Shown in pieces: positions 11,837 through 22,284 of a DNA stretch of 64,000 nt. Position 1 is the stretch's first letter; every line of letters begins with the position of its first letter. A model generated the notes under the pieces. That model ran no database searches, was not told where the DNA came from, and saw only the letters and a list, made by a program, of their open reading frames with translations. The DNA lies in assembly GCA_949128115.1 (NCBI GenBank), contig OX421961.1, forward strand, positions 88,643,277-88,707,276, written 5' to 3'. This stretch comes from Anaspis maculata (lineage: Eukaryota; Arthropoda; Insecta; Coleoptera; Scraptiidae). The translations under genes were made by a program, and so were the position numbers.

Positions 11837-13488
11837 TATGGACCTCGGGCATCACTTTAATTTGGAGGACCAACAAACAAATGAACAGACCCGAGCGCAC
11901 TTGACAACCAACGTCAAAACATAACCTTGTTATAACCTACAAATTTGTAGTTGGTCTTACTCGATTTATTTTCCTTGTGTGCTTTGCAGAGCCAGGTGTG
12001 TACCTACAGTGTGATTCAAGGGTTCGTCGTTGTCGATGATAGCCTTTGTGACGGTTTTTGCGAAAATGATAGGCGAATAAATCCATGGATTTGAGGCTTG
12101 TAAGGGGGCCCGAGGCATGCAGGCTATTTTGCAAAAATCGGCGTGTTTGGCGAGGTTGCTATCTTTACATACATGGATTATGAATTTCTGAATGTTCCGA
12201 TGACCTCGCAATGTTTCCCAAGATAACTACGGCGACATCCTGGATTTCTGATTTTCAAGCGTTGTTCCCACACCTGACAGAGACTCGAGGACTTCAAAAG
12301 TTTGAAAAGCTGATCAAAAAGAGTTTTACCATCGATTTTATTACTTACTTCATTATTTGAGTATAATATTGTCACACCGAATTTCTTTAAAAACAAACCA
12401 ATTTTAATAAAAGTAATAAATATCTACATCTGTTTATTTTTGCTTCCTAAGTTTAAATCTATGTTAGATAAAAGTACCACAGAATGGAGGAATAATTGCA
12501 AACGAAGTGCTTTGTTGGAGGGTTTCCATTCCCACAATATCTTCTTGACTGATGTAGCCAATTTGCTTGTGTTTGGCAGAGTTCACTTCAGCAATTTTCT
12601 TTCTCAGTAAGAAATCTATGTCCCTCGATGCCTCTAAAACAGCATAGGGTAACTTTCAGTATGCTTTTCCACCTGCACAACAAATCGAGTATTATAAATT
12701 GCATATAATTTATGATAATATACATACTTTGTCACAGAGACTCCTTCCAATTTGAAAACATTGTGATGAATAATTGCATACAGCAGTGAAATTCTGAACA
12801 CAACACTACAGCTGTGATGATAGCAACCATGCATCACATTCAAAATGTGGACCAGGATTCTGGTCGTTCTTGTAGTCACAGCTATCGTGTCGTCTGTTTG
12901 GAATCCCGCTGTGGAGGAATAAGTAGAAATTATGCTCTACTCTCTGGTTGGACATAACTGCCAGAGCTTTTTCCCTTTCCGCTGGGAGTGCAGGACCTAA
13001 AAAATGAGATAATTATGCAAACCATGTAAGGACCTTATTGTTAGGTGCTGCACAGTGCACAGTGTTGATAGTTACCTTGGTGAACAAAGGCTGATTGTTC
13101 AATACACATAATTAGACTACACATGACTGTGTAGAGAGCAATCCCGCCCACCAAGCGGATTTTTGCAAGATAGTTTGCCTCGGGTCCCTCTTTCAAGCCT
13201 TCAAATCCATGGAAATCTTTGCCTACCGTTTTTGCAGATACTACGACAAATCCTTGAACGCACACAGTAGGTTCACATCTGAATCTGTCTGTACGAAGCC
13301 CATCGACACCACACAACAAAAATGAAACGAGTAAACGACCGACTGAACTTCAAATTTGTAGGTTATAGAGGTTATGTTGATTGTTGGTCCTCCAAATTAA
13401 CACTTGACACCTGTCATTTTGTCAAACGCGGGTCTGTTCGTTTGCTTGTTGGTCCTCCAAATTAAGTGATGCCCGAGGTCCATTTTGG
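11837..13488. mobile_element. TIR element, 1.65 kb, about 340-bp inverted ends
   Basis: The ends are inverted copies: left GGACCTCGGGCATCACTT, right AAGTGATGCCCGAGGTCC. The pairing continues inward through GGAGGACCAACAA and then a block around ATCCATGGATTTGA...CCCGAGGCA (12080-12120 against 13170-13215). Because the arms pair, the short frames at 11937-12211 and 13041-13319 on the minus strand are arm sequence, not separate genes. The centre holds one clean open segment on the minus strand (12464-12655). The right end directly adjoins a LINE tail. No clear target duplication. Confidence 0.7.
12464..12655 (-). CDS. Unrecognised open segment in TIR element
   Basis: About 62 codons open without an initiator, ending at TAA (12464-12466). 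The translation looks protein-like: EASRDIDFLLRKKIAEV, then GYISQEDIVGMETL, then AIIPPFCGTFI before the stop. Just upstream the same frame has a TGA, but an AG acceptor-like site follows it, so this could be a last exon. I recognise no family. It may be the remains of the element's own protein or a captured host fragment; chance cannot be excluded. Confidence 0.3.
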   Translation of the reverse strand, partial: KLPYAVLEASRDIDFLLRKKIAEVNSAKHKQIGYISQEDIVGMETLQQSTSFAIIPPFCGTFI

Positions 13489-13489
13489 A

Positions 13490-13757
13490 CCATGGAACAG
13501 TCCATCTTCAATCATAGTTTAATCGTAGACCCTACAGAAAAATTACCAGGTTTTAACCTTCCAAGAAAACTGTGGACTACTTTAAATCGATTACGAACTG
13601 GACATGGGCGTTGTAATGACATGCTGAACAAATATGGAACAATCAACACAATTCGGAGTGCAAATGTGGAAAAGAAAGAGTTATCTACACGTTGTGCCGT
13701 CGTTCGTTGTTATCGTTACAGAAACTCACCGAAAAAAGCCTGCTAATAACCCAGTAG
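13490..13757 (+). pseudogene. LINE ORF2 C-terminal fragment
   Basis: The first frame reads LPGFNLPRKLWTTLNRLRTG followed by HGRC and NKYG. This is the conserved post-reverse-transcriptase region of jockey/CR1-type non-LTR retrotransposons (pattern PGF-LPR-W-LNR-RTG-GRC-W/YG). A shift of frame near 13650 then continues as SECKCGKERVIYTLC, the expected C-x-C-G zinc-knuckle-like tail, and reaches TAG at 13755-13757, followed by an A-rich stretch at 13770-13795. The reverse transcriptase and endonuclease domains are missing. So: 5'-truncated, frameshifted, dead copy. The exact clade is uncertain. Confidence 0.75.
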
Positions 13758-14214
13758 TTGATGCAGGAAAAAAAAAAGAAAATGAAACCTAAAAAAGATC
13801 GAATTGTGTAAGTTGGCTTGTATATTCTGTTTTTTATGGTTACAAGATCTCATTCATCAACTGTCAAATATCTTGAGAAGTTTCTACAAAATGCAAATTC
13901 GTGTAGCATTCGACCGGAAAATTGTGGAAAACTCCAACTGCGAACCAAATTTCATTCGTTCGTTATGTTGCTTTCCTGCTGCTGAATTTGGTTCGAATCA
14001 ATCCGGTAGTTACTGAATTATCAAATAAGTTTCAAACTTCGACATTTTTTTAATTTTTGACAGCTGATTTCGAGAAATAATTCTGACTGTTCTGAATACA
14101 GTTTTTCAAGGTATTCCAATGACATTTTGCAAGTTCCGTGAGATATAGTTTTTGTCATTTTTTGATAGTGCCACTTTCGTTTGACATGTGACAGCCAGAA
14201 ACTAATCAGCTTAT
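13758..14214. other. Unassigned, possibly LINE 3' UTR
   Basis: A-rich right after the LINE stop, then ordinary AT-rich sequence. No gene supported. Confidence 0.4.
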
Positions 14215-15269
14215 TGTTACGAGCGGCGATCCCGTACATATTGGTGAACACTCGACTTTTCTGAATCCTTCCATCCATTAGATCGCAGTGTAGAAGTCTG
14301 GAGCGATCTGGTGCATTCCAGAGCGTTCGTGTATGTGAAACTCAATGGAGACTCGAATGCCTGATCAGGGCACATCTGTTCATTTTGGCGGAGGCGCCGT
14401 CCAGAACCCGGCAGAATTATACGGGTTATGTGTACGATTATTCAGGAATGGTCTAGAAACCGCATATGCCGGGCCGCGTAAAGGCCATTGTTTACTATTG
14501 CACAACACAGTACCGAGTTGTACCGCAGTAAGCGATGGCCAAAGTCACGCAGCTTTCTCTTCGGCAAACCTTACCACGGTACAACACCGCAACGCCTTGT
14601 AGTGGAGTAAGCATTGGCTTACGATTTCTAGGATTTTCATTGAGCATTCCTTACTTCAACTGAAATCTAATACAGAAATAGATTATTATTAATTCGTTCT
14701 ACCTTTGGTAAAATAGTTCTATTACGAAATTGAACAGACGGATAAATTCATTGCAACGAAATTCAATACAATTATAATTTACTTGTAAGGGCTAAATCTC
14801 TATAGTAGCGGTGATAATAAAATGGCAGGTGGCATTCTCATCCATCTATCCAACTAGTTACAAGGTAAAGATAATGGCATTTTCCTTAAATTTCCATTTT
14901 GGACGTAAAATAAAATCCAAACTTCTCTTACTGAATTACCGTTGGTGACGTTCCGTTTGTTTCGCACAAACTTCTTCAATGATAAATTAGTAAACACTGC
15001 ATGATAATTTAAAGTTAAAAACTGAGACGACAAAGAAAATGGTCGGTTATAAATGTACGAGTACATTTAAAAATTACCCTGAATATTTCCCTCATAGGTA
15101 TATCAAAAATGCGATAATTCTCATGGAGACGTCCAGAAATTATAAATGATAATTGCACTGAATCGTCAAAGAATTATCGGTGAATATTGCACTGAAACGT
15201 AAAAAACTATCGCCGGCGATTCAACTGAAATGTCATTACGTTGGTATTTTTTTCTTGAATAAAACTTTC

Positions 15270-15405
15270 GTTCAACTGTAATGCCTGAGAATTTTTCAAG
15301 ACATATTCTTCGGAATACTACTCTTGCATATAAAATGTACTTGGGACCGGATAATTCTGAAAAAATGTATGTTGTCCGAAAAATTCTGAGGCATTACGGT
15401 TGAAC
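15270..15405. repeat. Hairpin nested in the foldback
   Basis: CGTTCAACTGTAATGCCT at the left pairs with AGGCATTACGGTTGAACG at the right around a loop of about 90 bp. It lies in the foldback's spacer and has no counterpart in the other arm, so it looks like a later MITE insertion. Confidence 0.65.
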
Positions 15406-15424
15406 GATAGTTATACTTATAATT

Positions 15425-16262
15425 AACAGTAATATCACAAGTGCTTAGATTTTCACGATAATTTTGGCCAGGCGATTGCGAATGCTGGTTGTAGCGATAA
15501 ATGCCCGACTCTGTAGAAGGAAGGCATTTATCTAGGGAAAGCCAATCCGAGGGAAACGCTTGGCCAAAACTATCTGCGAAAATCTCGAGCACAAGTGATA
15601 TTTTGATGATTATCACAAAAAAGAAGTCCGAAGTGACAGCTGTCAGATTTTGTCGTTCACATTCATTTTATTCGGTTGCTAATGACAGTGGGATTTAGAT
15701 AAGTGAATGAATATTATCCTTGTAGGTCTTATAATCAAGGGCGTTGTATGTAATAAATAATCAAGAAAAAATACCAACGTAATGACGTTTTAGTTAGATC
15801 GCCGGCGATAATTTTTTGACGTTCCAGTGCAATATTCGACGATAATTTTTTGACGTTTCGGTGCAATTATCACTTATTAATTTTGGACATTTCCATGAGA
15901 ATGACCGCATTTTTGACGTATGAGGGTAATAATCAACAGTAATATCACAAGTGCTTAGATTTTCACGATAATTTTGGTCAGGCGATCGCGAGTGCTGATT
16001 GTAGCGATAAATGCCCGACTCCGTAGGAGGAAGGCATTTATCCAGGGACAATCAGCCCGAGGGAAACGCCTGGCCAAAATTATCTGGGAAAATCTCGAGC
16101 ACGAGTGATATTTTGAAGATTATTACATAAAAGAAGTCCGAAGTGACAGCTGTCAGATTTTGTTGTTTACATGAATTTTATTCCGTTGCTATTGACAGTG
16201 GGATTTAGATAAGTGAATATTATCCTTGTAGGTTTAATAATCAAGGGCGTTGTATGTAATAA
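15425..16262. repeat. Direct duplication, about 335 bp unit
   Basis: Copies at about 15425-15757 and 15934-16262 are close to 90% alike by eye, from CAGTAATATCACAAGTGC through GACAGCTGTCAGATTTTG to AATCAAGGGCGTTGTATG. Each copy is itself partly palindromic (AATATCACAAGTG against CACAAGTGATATT). Confidence 0.85.
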
Positions 16263-16778
16263 TCAGAGTAATTTTCAAATGTACATACATACATATGTAC
16301 ATTGTCAATGTACGTATTTCATAAATTTACAACTGACAACTTTCTTTGTCGTCTCAGTTTTGAACCTAAAATTACTATGCAGTGTCTACCAATCTGTTAT
16401 TGTAAAAGTTTCTGCGGAAGCGGAATAAATTGATCTATCTGTTCAATTTTGTACTTAGTAAAACAGTTTTGCCAAAGATAGGATGATTAAACAGTAATCA
16501 GTAATCACTTTGTATTAAATTTTAGTTGAAGTGGGATAACAAGTGCCCAATAAAAATACTTGAAAACATAAGCGAATGCTCACTCGAATACAAGGCGGTG
16601 GGGTGTTGTACCGTGGTAAGGTTTGCCGAAGAGAAAGCTGCGTGATTTTGGCCATTACTTACTGCGGTACAACTCGGTACTGTGTTGTGCAATAGTAAAC
16701 AATGCCTTTACGCTGCCGGGCCTCTATGGAATTTGCTGGAAGTGGACAGAAAATTCGGGAACATTGTTAGGAGGCCTT

Positions 16779-16926
16779 ATATAAGGCATCAGCCGGCAGC
16801 TCGCAGCAGTATTGAATTGTAATGCGAAGTGGTAACGCGAGCGAAACAAGCGAAGTACCTGCGATATAATTCCAAGTAGATATTTGTTAGCGTAGGTATA
16901 GTTATTGTAGTCGTACGCAGTAATAA
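16779..16926 (+). promoter_or_regulatory. LTR promoter and poly(A) signal candidates
   Basis: TTATATAAGG (16779-16788) is a TATA-like box; CAGTATT about 20-25 bp downstream could serve as initiator. AATAAA (about 16921-16926) would be the poly(A) signal. Order and spacing fit an LTR; the assignment rests on sequence alone. Confidence 0.45.
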
Positions 16927-16993
16927 ACAGTGTGTGTTTAAAACGATTGTCTTAATTATATTCGAACCCGTACGCGAAATATCGTAACATTAT

Positions 16994-19474
16994 TCTCATT
17001 CGACAGCAAACCCATGTCCGTGTACCAAATTTCAAGTTGATCGTATTGATAGGAGTCATGTGGTACCAATTTTCAACTTCACGGTATTTAGTTTAGGGTT
17101 AAAGCGACTTTTTGTCTAATATGGCTGGGCTATTTACCCATCTCGAACATATCAAGTAATTTACTACGCAGTATGCACCTTCAATTTTTTTTGTAGCTTT
17201 TAATAGAACTTTTAATAGTATTTCTACCTCCACGAGTATCACCACCATCGGCGTTAACCTTTAGCAAAAAACACCATTTGATGTACGTGCCGTAATCGAA
17301 TTTGTCATGCGTCTCGATCGAGCCGATACGGCCCTGATGTGACGTCCGATGCCGATGAATGGTACTTTTGTTGGTGGTTGTTATTATTCATTGTGCGTTT
17401 GAACTGACGAAGCTGCAGCGCACAATGCACGTGATGTTGAGCGACAGGACCTCAATTTTTATAGGAAATTAAAGCCCCACGTTACTCGGCACAATATGGC
17501 GCAAATAATTCGTCAATATTGCCGCAATCAACGGGCGTTCGCGTCCATCATCATGCGGGTCCCAATCGGATTCTCAACTGATGCAAAAAAAAATTGAATA
17601 ATGTAGGTATACACCTTTCCTATACATAGATATAGGTACCTACCCACATACAATAAACCTTAACGCACGTTGCGGCTCAAAAGCAATTGCCCCGCGGGGC
17701 TATTTTAATACGCAAGTTGGAAATAAATTAGTGCTAAGGCTACGCCCACACGCTTATGACACAGGTGTTGTGGTTACCTGTGACTACGTGTGCTCGCATT
17801 TATTTGTTGTGATCGAACAGCGGGAATCTTCTTCTTTCCGTAACAACTTCCGCCCGATGTAGGTAACTATGAAACCATGTAAAACACTGAAAAAATGATC
17901 CTGGCGAACGTAAAAAAAAAACCTCCATTAATGGGCACTTCCAATAAAAGTTCCAATAATAATAAAAAAAAGTGCTCGTTCGGAATTTTATCTCTTTGCC
18001 TCTGCCACGAAGGAGCTATAGGTTATAACGCCACAACCTATTTTAAAGTGCGCCGAGCTGCATTCCAATTCAAATTGCAATAACACGACTTTCACGCAAT
18101 AAACATTGAAGATAGCCAAATGAAGCAACGATGAGAAACGATTCAAAGGCGCAACAACGAAACTATCATCTAGGAATGAAAAATGTATAATGTGTAAACA
18201 CGGCAATTTGACACGTTGAGAATGAATTTTAAATTTAATTAGCTCGCGCTATTGTTTGAAACAACAGTCACTCTTAGGTACATTGTTACAGGAACGACTC
18301 TTCAAATTATAGTTTTTTACTCTTGACACGTGGTTGGCCATCATTACAATTTCCTTGATGAAAGTGCGCACGATAACTTCGACCAAGATCTGCACGCAGG
18401 CAATAAGGATGTTGAAGCGATTTTTGTTGAATTATACTGTAAGCAGCATAGCAAGCAGACTATAACCTTGTCACCTTGTAACAACTTGTACCTTCAAGTA
18501 CTTATACGGGGTTATTTCCCTAATGTTGATTCAAAGTAGGTAACATACTCAAACTCATCATAATAACTACTGCTTCATCTTCAATTATTTACAGACGGTT
18601 TCAGAAAAGATAATAATTGAACTGATCAATGATAACGGCGTTTCTCAACTGGCAAATTGCACACGTAGAAAATGGATACTATATTTCGAGAAAGCGCAGA
18701 ATTTTTACGGGTCAATCAGCCGTAATTGACCGAAAAAGAAATCCTGTTATCATTGATTAGCGTAATTAATCATCTTCTCCAAGTCCAGCATCAATCTGAA
18801 TGTCGAAAAATGGAAAACATCATATTCTACAACTACCAAGAAAAAAAGTTAAATTGTATAGCGTAAAAGCCACACAGTATGGTGTTCTCTTGTTTGATTC
18901 TGCGATGTCTAGTACCTATCTAAACTCTACACAAGACCTATGGACGAAAGCAAGCAGAAGGTCTTTATAGCAAAAAAGTAGCATCAAAGACTTCATATGT
19001 TGGTAAGTACCTAGGTTGGTAGGTAGGTACTCACCTGAATATTTTTATGTGATAAATCACTTTTCAATCATAGCGTGATGTCTTCTACGTTACATGCCAG
19101 ATGATGTATTAGAACCGCAACCCGGCTCGTCGTCGGCACGGAATCATTTTTTCGAACTGGTTTCCCTTCACATGCAAATAGGCTTACCTCTAATAATTAA
19201 TAGCTTCCTCACTGTAAAGAAAAACCTGGAAACAGTCACAATGCCTGAATAAATGACCAGGAACGAACCACCTTTCCACAGCCATTTTGATACCTAATTG
19301 GATTAATTCTTGACTTATTATATTCATGCACTTATTTTAGTATGAACTTCAAGGTCTTCTTAATAATCTCTAGGCCATAATCTTTACACCCCTTTTTTTG
19401 TGTGTAAGCCTCGGAAAGCATTATTGTTAGCTCGGATGACGAAAAATGGGTCTTGGGTAAGTGTACACTTTGTA
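16994..19474. other. Unassigned
   Basis: No protein-like frame, RNA gene or repeat structure recognised over about 2.5 kb. GTAGGTAC-type motifs occur at 17604, 17634 and 19010-19030. Short frames (17895-18083, 18330-18539) look incidental. Confidence 0.5.
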
Positions 19475-19535
19475 TACACGGTAAGAAATGGAGAGTTTAA
19501 ATCAACACTTACAGAACTCTAGCTAGAGTATATTA

Positions 19536-21630
19536 GCCCAGGCATTTTAGATCAAAATTGACCAAAACCTGGAAAAAAATAACGTAAGTCTGAAAATTGG
19601 TAGCACGCTTCCACTTTAACCCCTCAACCACATACTGAAAGTCCTAAAAAATCCTATGTCCGCTTCATCGGTTTTTGGCGGCAAAATGGTGTAAGTGACA
19701 ACAATTTAGAAACTATCTATTAGAATACGCGATGAAGCTTCGATACAGCTGAAAATTGCTGAAAATGGTCTCCTTGGCCAGTTGAACAACATATTGAGAG
19801 TCTTAAAAAATCCTATATCCACTTCATCGTTTTTTAGCGGAAAAAAGGTATAAGTGACACTGCTTTGCAAACTAATAATTAAATCACGCGTTGAAGTTTC
19901 AATACAGCTGAAAATTGCTGAAAATGGTCTCCTCGGCCAGTTGAACAACATGTTGAAAGTCCTAAGAAATCCTATGTCCGCTTCATACTTTTTTTTTCAG
20001 CGGCAAAAAGGTATAAGTGACATTGTTTTGAAAACTATTTAATTAATCACGTGGTCAAGTTTTAATACAGCTGTAAATTGCTGAAAATGGTCTTCTCGGT
20101 CAGCTTAACAACATATTGAGAGTCCTAAAAAATACCATGTCCACTTCATCGGTTTTTGGCAGCAAAAAGGTTCAAGTGACATTATTTTGAAAACTATTTA
20201 TTAAAACATAAGTTGAAGTTTCAGCACAGCTGAAAGTTGCTGAAAAATAGTATCCTTTGTTAGTTGAATAACATACTTGAAGACCTGAGAAATCCCATGC
20301 CCGCTTCATGTTTTTTTGGCAGCAAAAATGAATAAGTGACATTATATTGTGAACTATTTTTTTGAAATACGGGTTAAAGTTTCAGTACAGCTGAAAATTG
20401 GTAAAAATGGTCTCCTTTGTTAGTTGACTGTACTAGTCCGTGTAGACTAGTATTTTCAGCAATTTTCAACTGTATTGCAGCTTCAACACATATTTTGAAC
20501 AATAGTTTCAAGAAATTATCTTATACCTTTTTGCCGCCAACAGACGATGAAGCGAACCTAGGATTTCTGGGGGTTTTCATAATGTTGTTCACATGATCAA
20601 GGAAACCAGTTCCAGCAATTTTCAGGTGAATTGGAACTTCAACGCCTATTTCAATAAATAATAGTTTCCAAAACAATGTCACTTATACTTTTTTCCGCCA
20701 AAAAACAATGAAGCGAACAGGGATTTTCCTAGTATTTTTAGTATGTTGTTCAACTGACCAAGGAGGCCATTTTCAGCAATTTTTAGCCGTATCAAAACTG
20801 CAACCCATATTTTAATAAATAGTAACAAAAGAAAATTTCACTTAGGTATACCTTTTTGCCGCCAGAAACTAATGAAGCGGAGAGAAATTTTTTTAGGACT
20901 TTCAATGTGTTGCTCAACTAATCAAGGAAACCATTCTCAGCAATTTTCAGCTGTACCGAAACTTGACCGCCTGTTTGATTGAACAGTTTCCAAAACAATG
21001 TCACTTACACCTTTTTGCCGCCAAAAAACAATTAAGCGGACATAGGATTTCTTAGGACTTCCAGTATGCTGCTCAACTAACCGAGGAGACTTAATATTTT
21101 CACCTGTATCAAAACTTCAACCCGTAATTCATTAAATACTAAATAATAACAGAAAAAATGTCACTTATACCTTTCTGCCGCCAAAAAACAATGAAACGGG
21201 CATAGAATTTTTGAGGACTTCTAGTATGTTGTTCAACTGACAAAGGAGACCAATTCCAGCAATTTTCAGCTGTACTGAGACTCCAACTCGTATTTTAATA
21301 AATAGTTTCCAAATAATGTCATTTGAACCTTTTTGCCACCAAAAACCAATGAAGCGGAGAGGGGATTTTTTAGGATTTTCAATATGTTGTTCAACTGACC
21401 GAGAAGATCATTTTCGGAAGTTTTCAGCTGTATTGAAACTTCAACGCGTATTTTAATAAATAGTTTCTAAAATAATGTCACTTACACCTTTTTGCCGCCA
21501 AAAACCGATGAAGCGGACATAGGATTTTTTAGGACTTTCAGTATGTGGTTAAGGGGTTAAAGTGGAAGCGTTCCACCAATTTTCAGACTTACGTTATTTT
21601 TTTCCAGGTCAAAACCTAAAATGCCTGGGC
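19536..21630. mobile_element. Foldback made of opposed 160-bp arrays
   Basis: Ends are GCCCAGGCATTTTAG and its inverse, with TA at both flanks. From each end a unique block (ACGTAAGTCTGAAAATTGGT) leads into tandem units containing TTTTTGGCGGCAAAA, TAAGTGAC, ACAGCTGAAAATTGCTGAAA. About five units run inward on the left (unit starts near 19757, 19915, 20077, 20237, 20398) and about seven in opposite orientation on the right. The centre is ACTAGTCCGTGTAGACTAGT near 20440. No coding potential. Confidence 0.9.
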
Positions 21631-22284
21631 TATATATAGGTCCCTCTATTTCAGAGTTAAGTTGTAACACTAGACGTAGTGTAATGTTAAGAGTTGAGTC
21701 AACTCTAGTTCATTATATGGAATTGACTCTGCGTTAGTGTCACTTCTACAGAGTTAATAATGGCGGTCAAATATTCACACTGTTTAGTGTAAATTTTCAC
21801 CCTAAATTGGTGTGTTTTTTCTTGCTTTTTGTTGTTTTTCCAATAAAAGTGAAAATGTTACCATGATTTTAATTCGAAATTTATTTTAATAACAATCAAT
21901 ACTTGGAATACATAGGTACAATATAATATAGCCACATATAAAATACATACAAAATTGCAAGTACAAACGTACCTATAAGTAGTTGTTACAGCAATACCTA
22001 ATTATAACTAAATATTTTGGTCATGTTGGTGCGGAATTATTCTGATTAAGTTGACACTCCTATGATACAGTGTGGGTATTAATTGTGTAACGAGAATAAT
22101 GACAAAGAATAAAAATAACTTGCTTAATAAAAATATAAAATATGAATATTTAGGAACGATAACCGAAGAAGTTGCACTATAGGACTGCGACCTGCGAATT
22201 CAACGTATTATTATTAATATTAGGTTCTACTTACAATTCACAGTAACTCCCAATTATTGCACAGAACACGACAAAACGAACATA

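Larger units (their letters stand above)
14476..16713. mobile_element. Foldback element, 2.24 kb, 9-bp duplication
   Basis: It begins GCGTAAAGGC and ends GCCTTTACGC. The 9-bp direct repeat TGCCGGGCC flanks it at 14467-14475 and 16714-16722. Arms pair over about 780-950 bp: the block with CACAACACAGTACCGAGTTG, the GTTGTACCG/TTTGCCGAAGAG block, the GTCGTCTCAGTTTT block and the CGCCGGCGA/AATGTCATTACG block. The right arm is longer because of an internal direct duplication. There is no open frame of note. A 9-bp duplication with long inverted arms resembles Mutator-type or Drosophila FB-type foldbacks; the class is inferred. Confidence 0.85.
14215..16989 (+). mobile_element. Solo LTR (about 530 bp) split by a foldback
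   Basis: The outer ends TGTTACGAGCGGCGAT and ACCCGTACGCGAAATATCGTAACA-type sequence match the short solo LTR at 9057-9225. TTAT flanks both sides (14211-14214 and 16990-16993). Removing the nested element (14476-16713) and one 9-bp copy leaves about 530 bp. The right part carries a TATA-like TTATATAAGG at 16779-16788 and AATAAA at about 16921, in the order expected for U3-R of a plus-oriented LTR. The short LTR at 9 kb would be an internally deleted relative. Confidence 0.75.

Noticed and set aside
13041..13319. 92-codon minus frame that seemed to splice in phase to 12900-13010
   Set aside because: Its core pairs with 12050-12175 as part of the element's inverted repeat, and the frame lacks an initiator.
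15296..16051. Similar 85-106 codon minus frames sharing SLDKCLP-TESGIYRYNQHS
   Set aside because: They reflect the 335-bp direct duplication of noncoding foldback sequence, not a gene pair.
19536..21630. CRISPR-like regular array
   Set aside because: Units are 160 bp with no unique spacers, and the two halves are inverted; it is a eukaryotic foldback.
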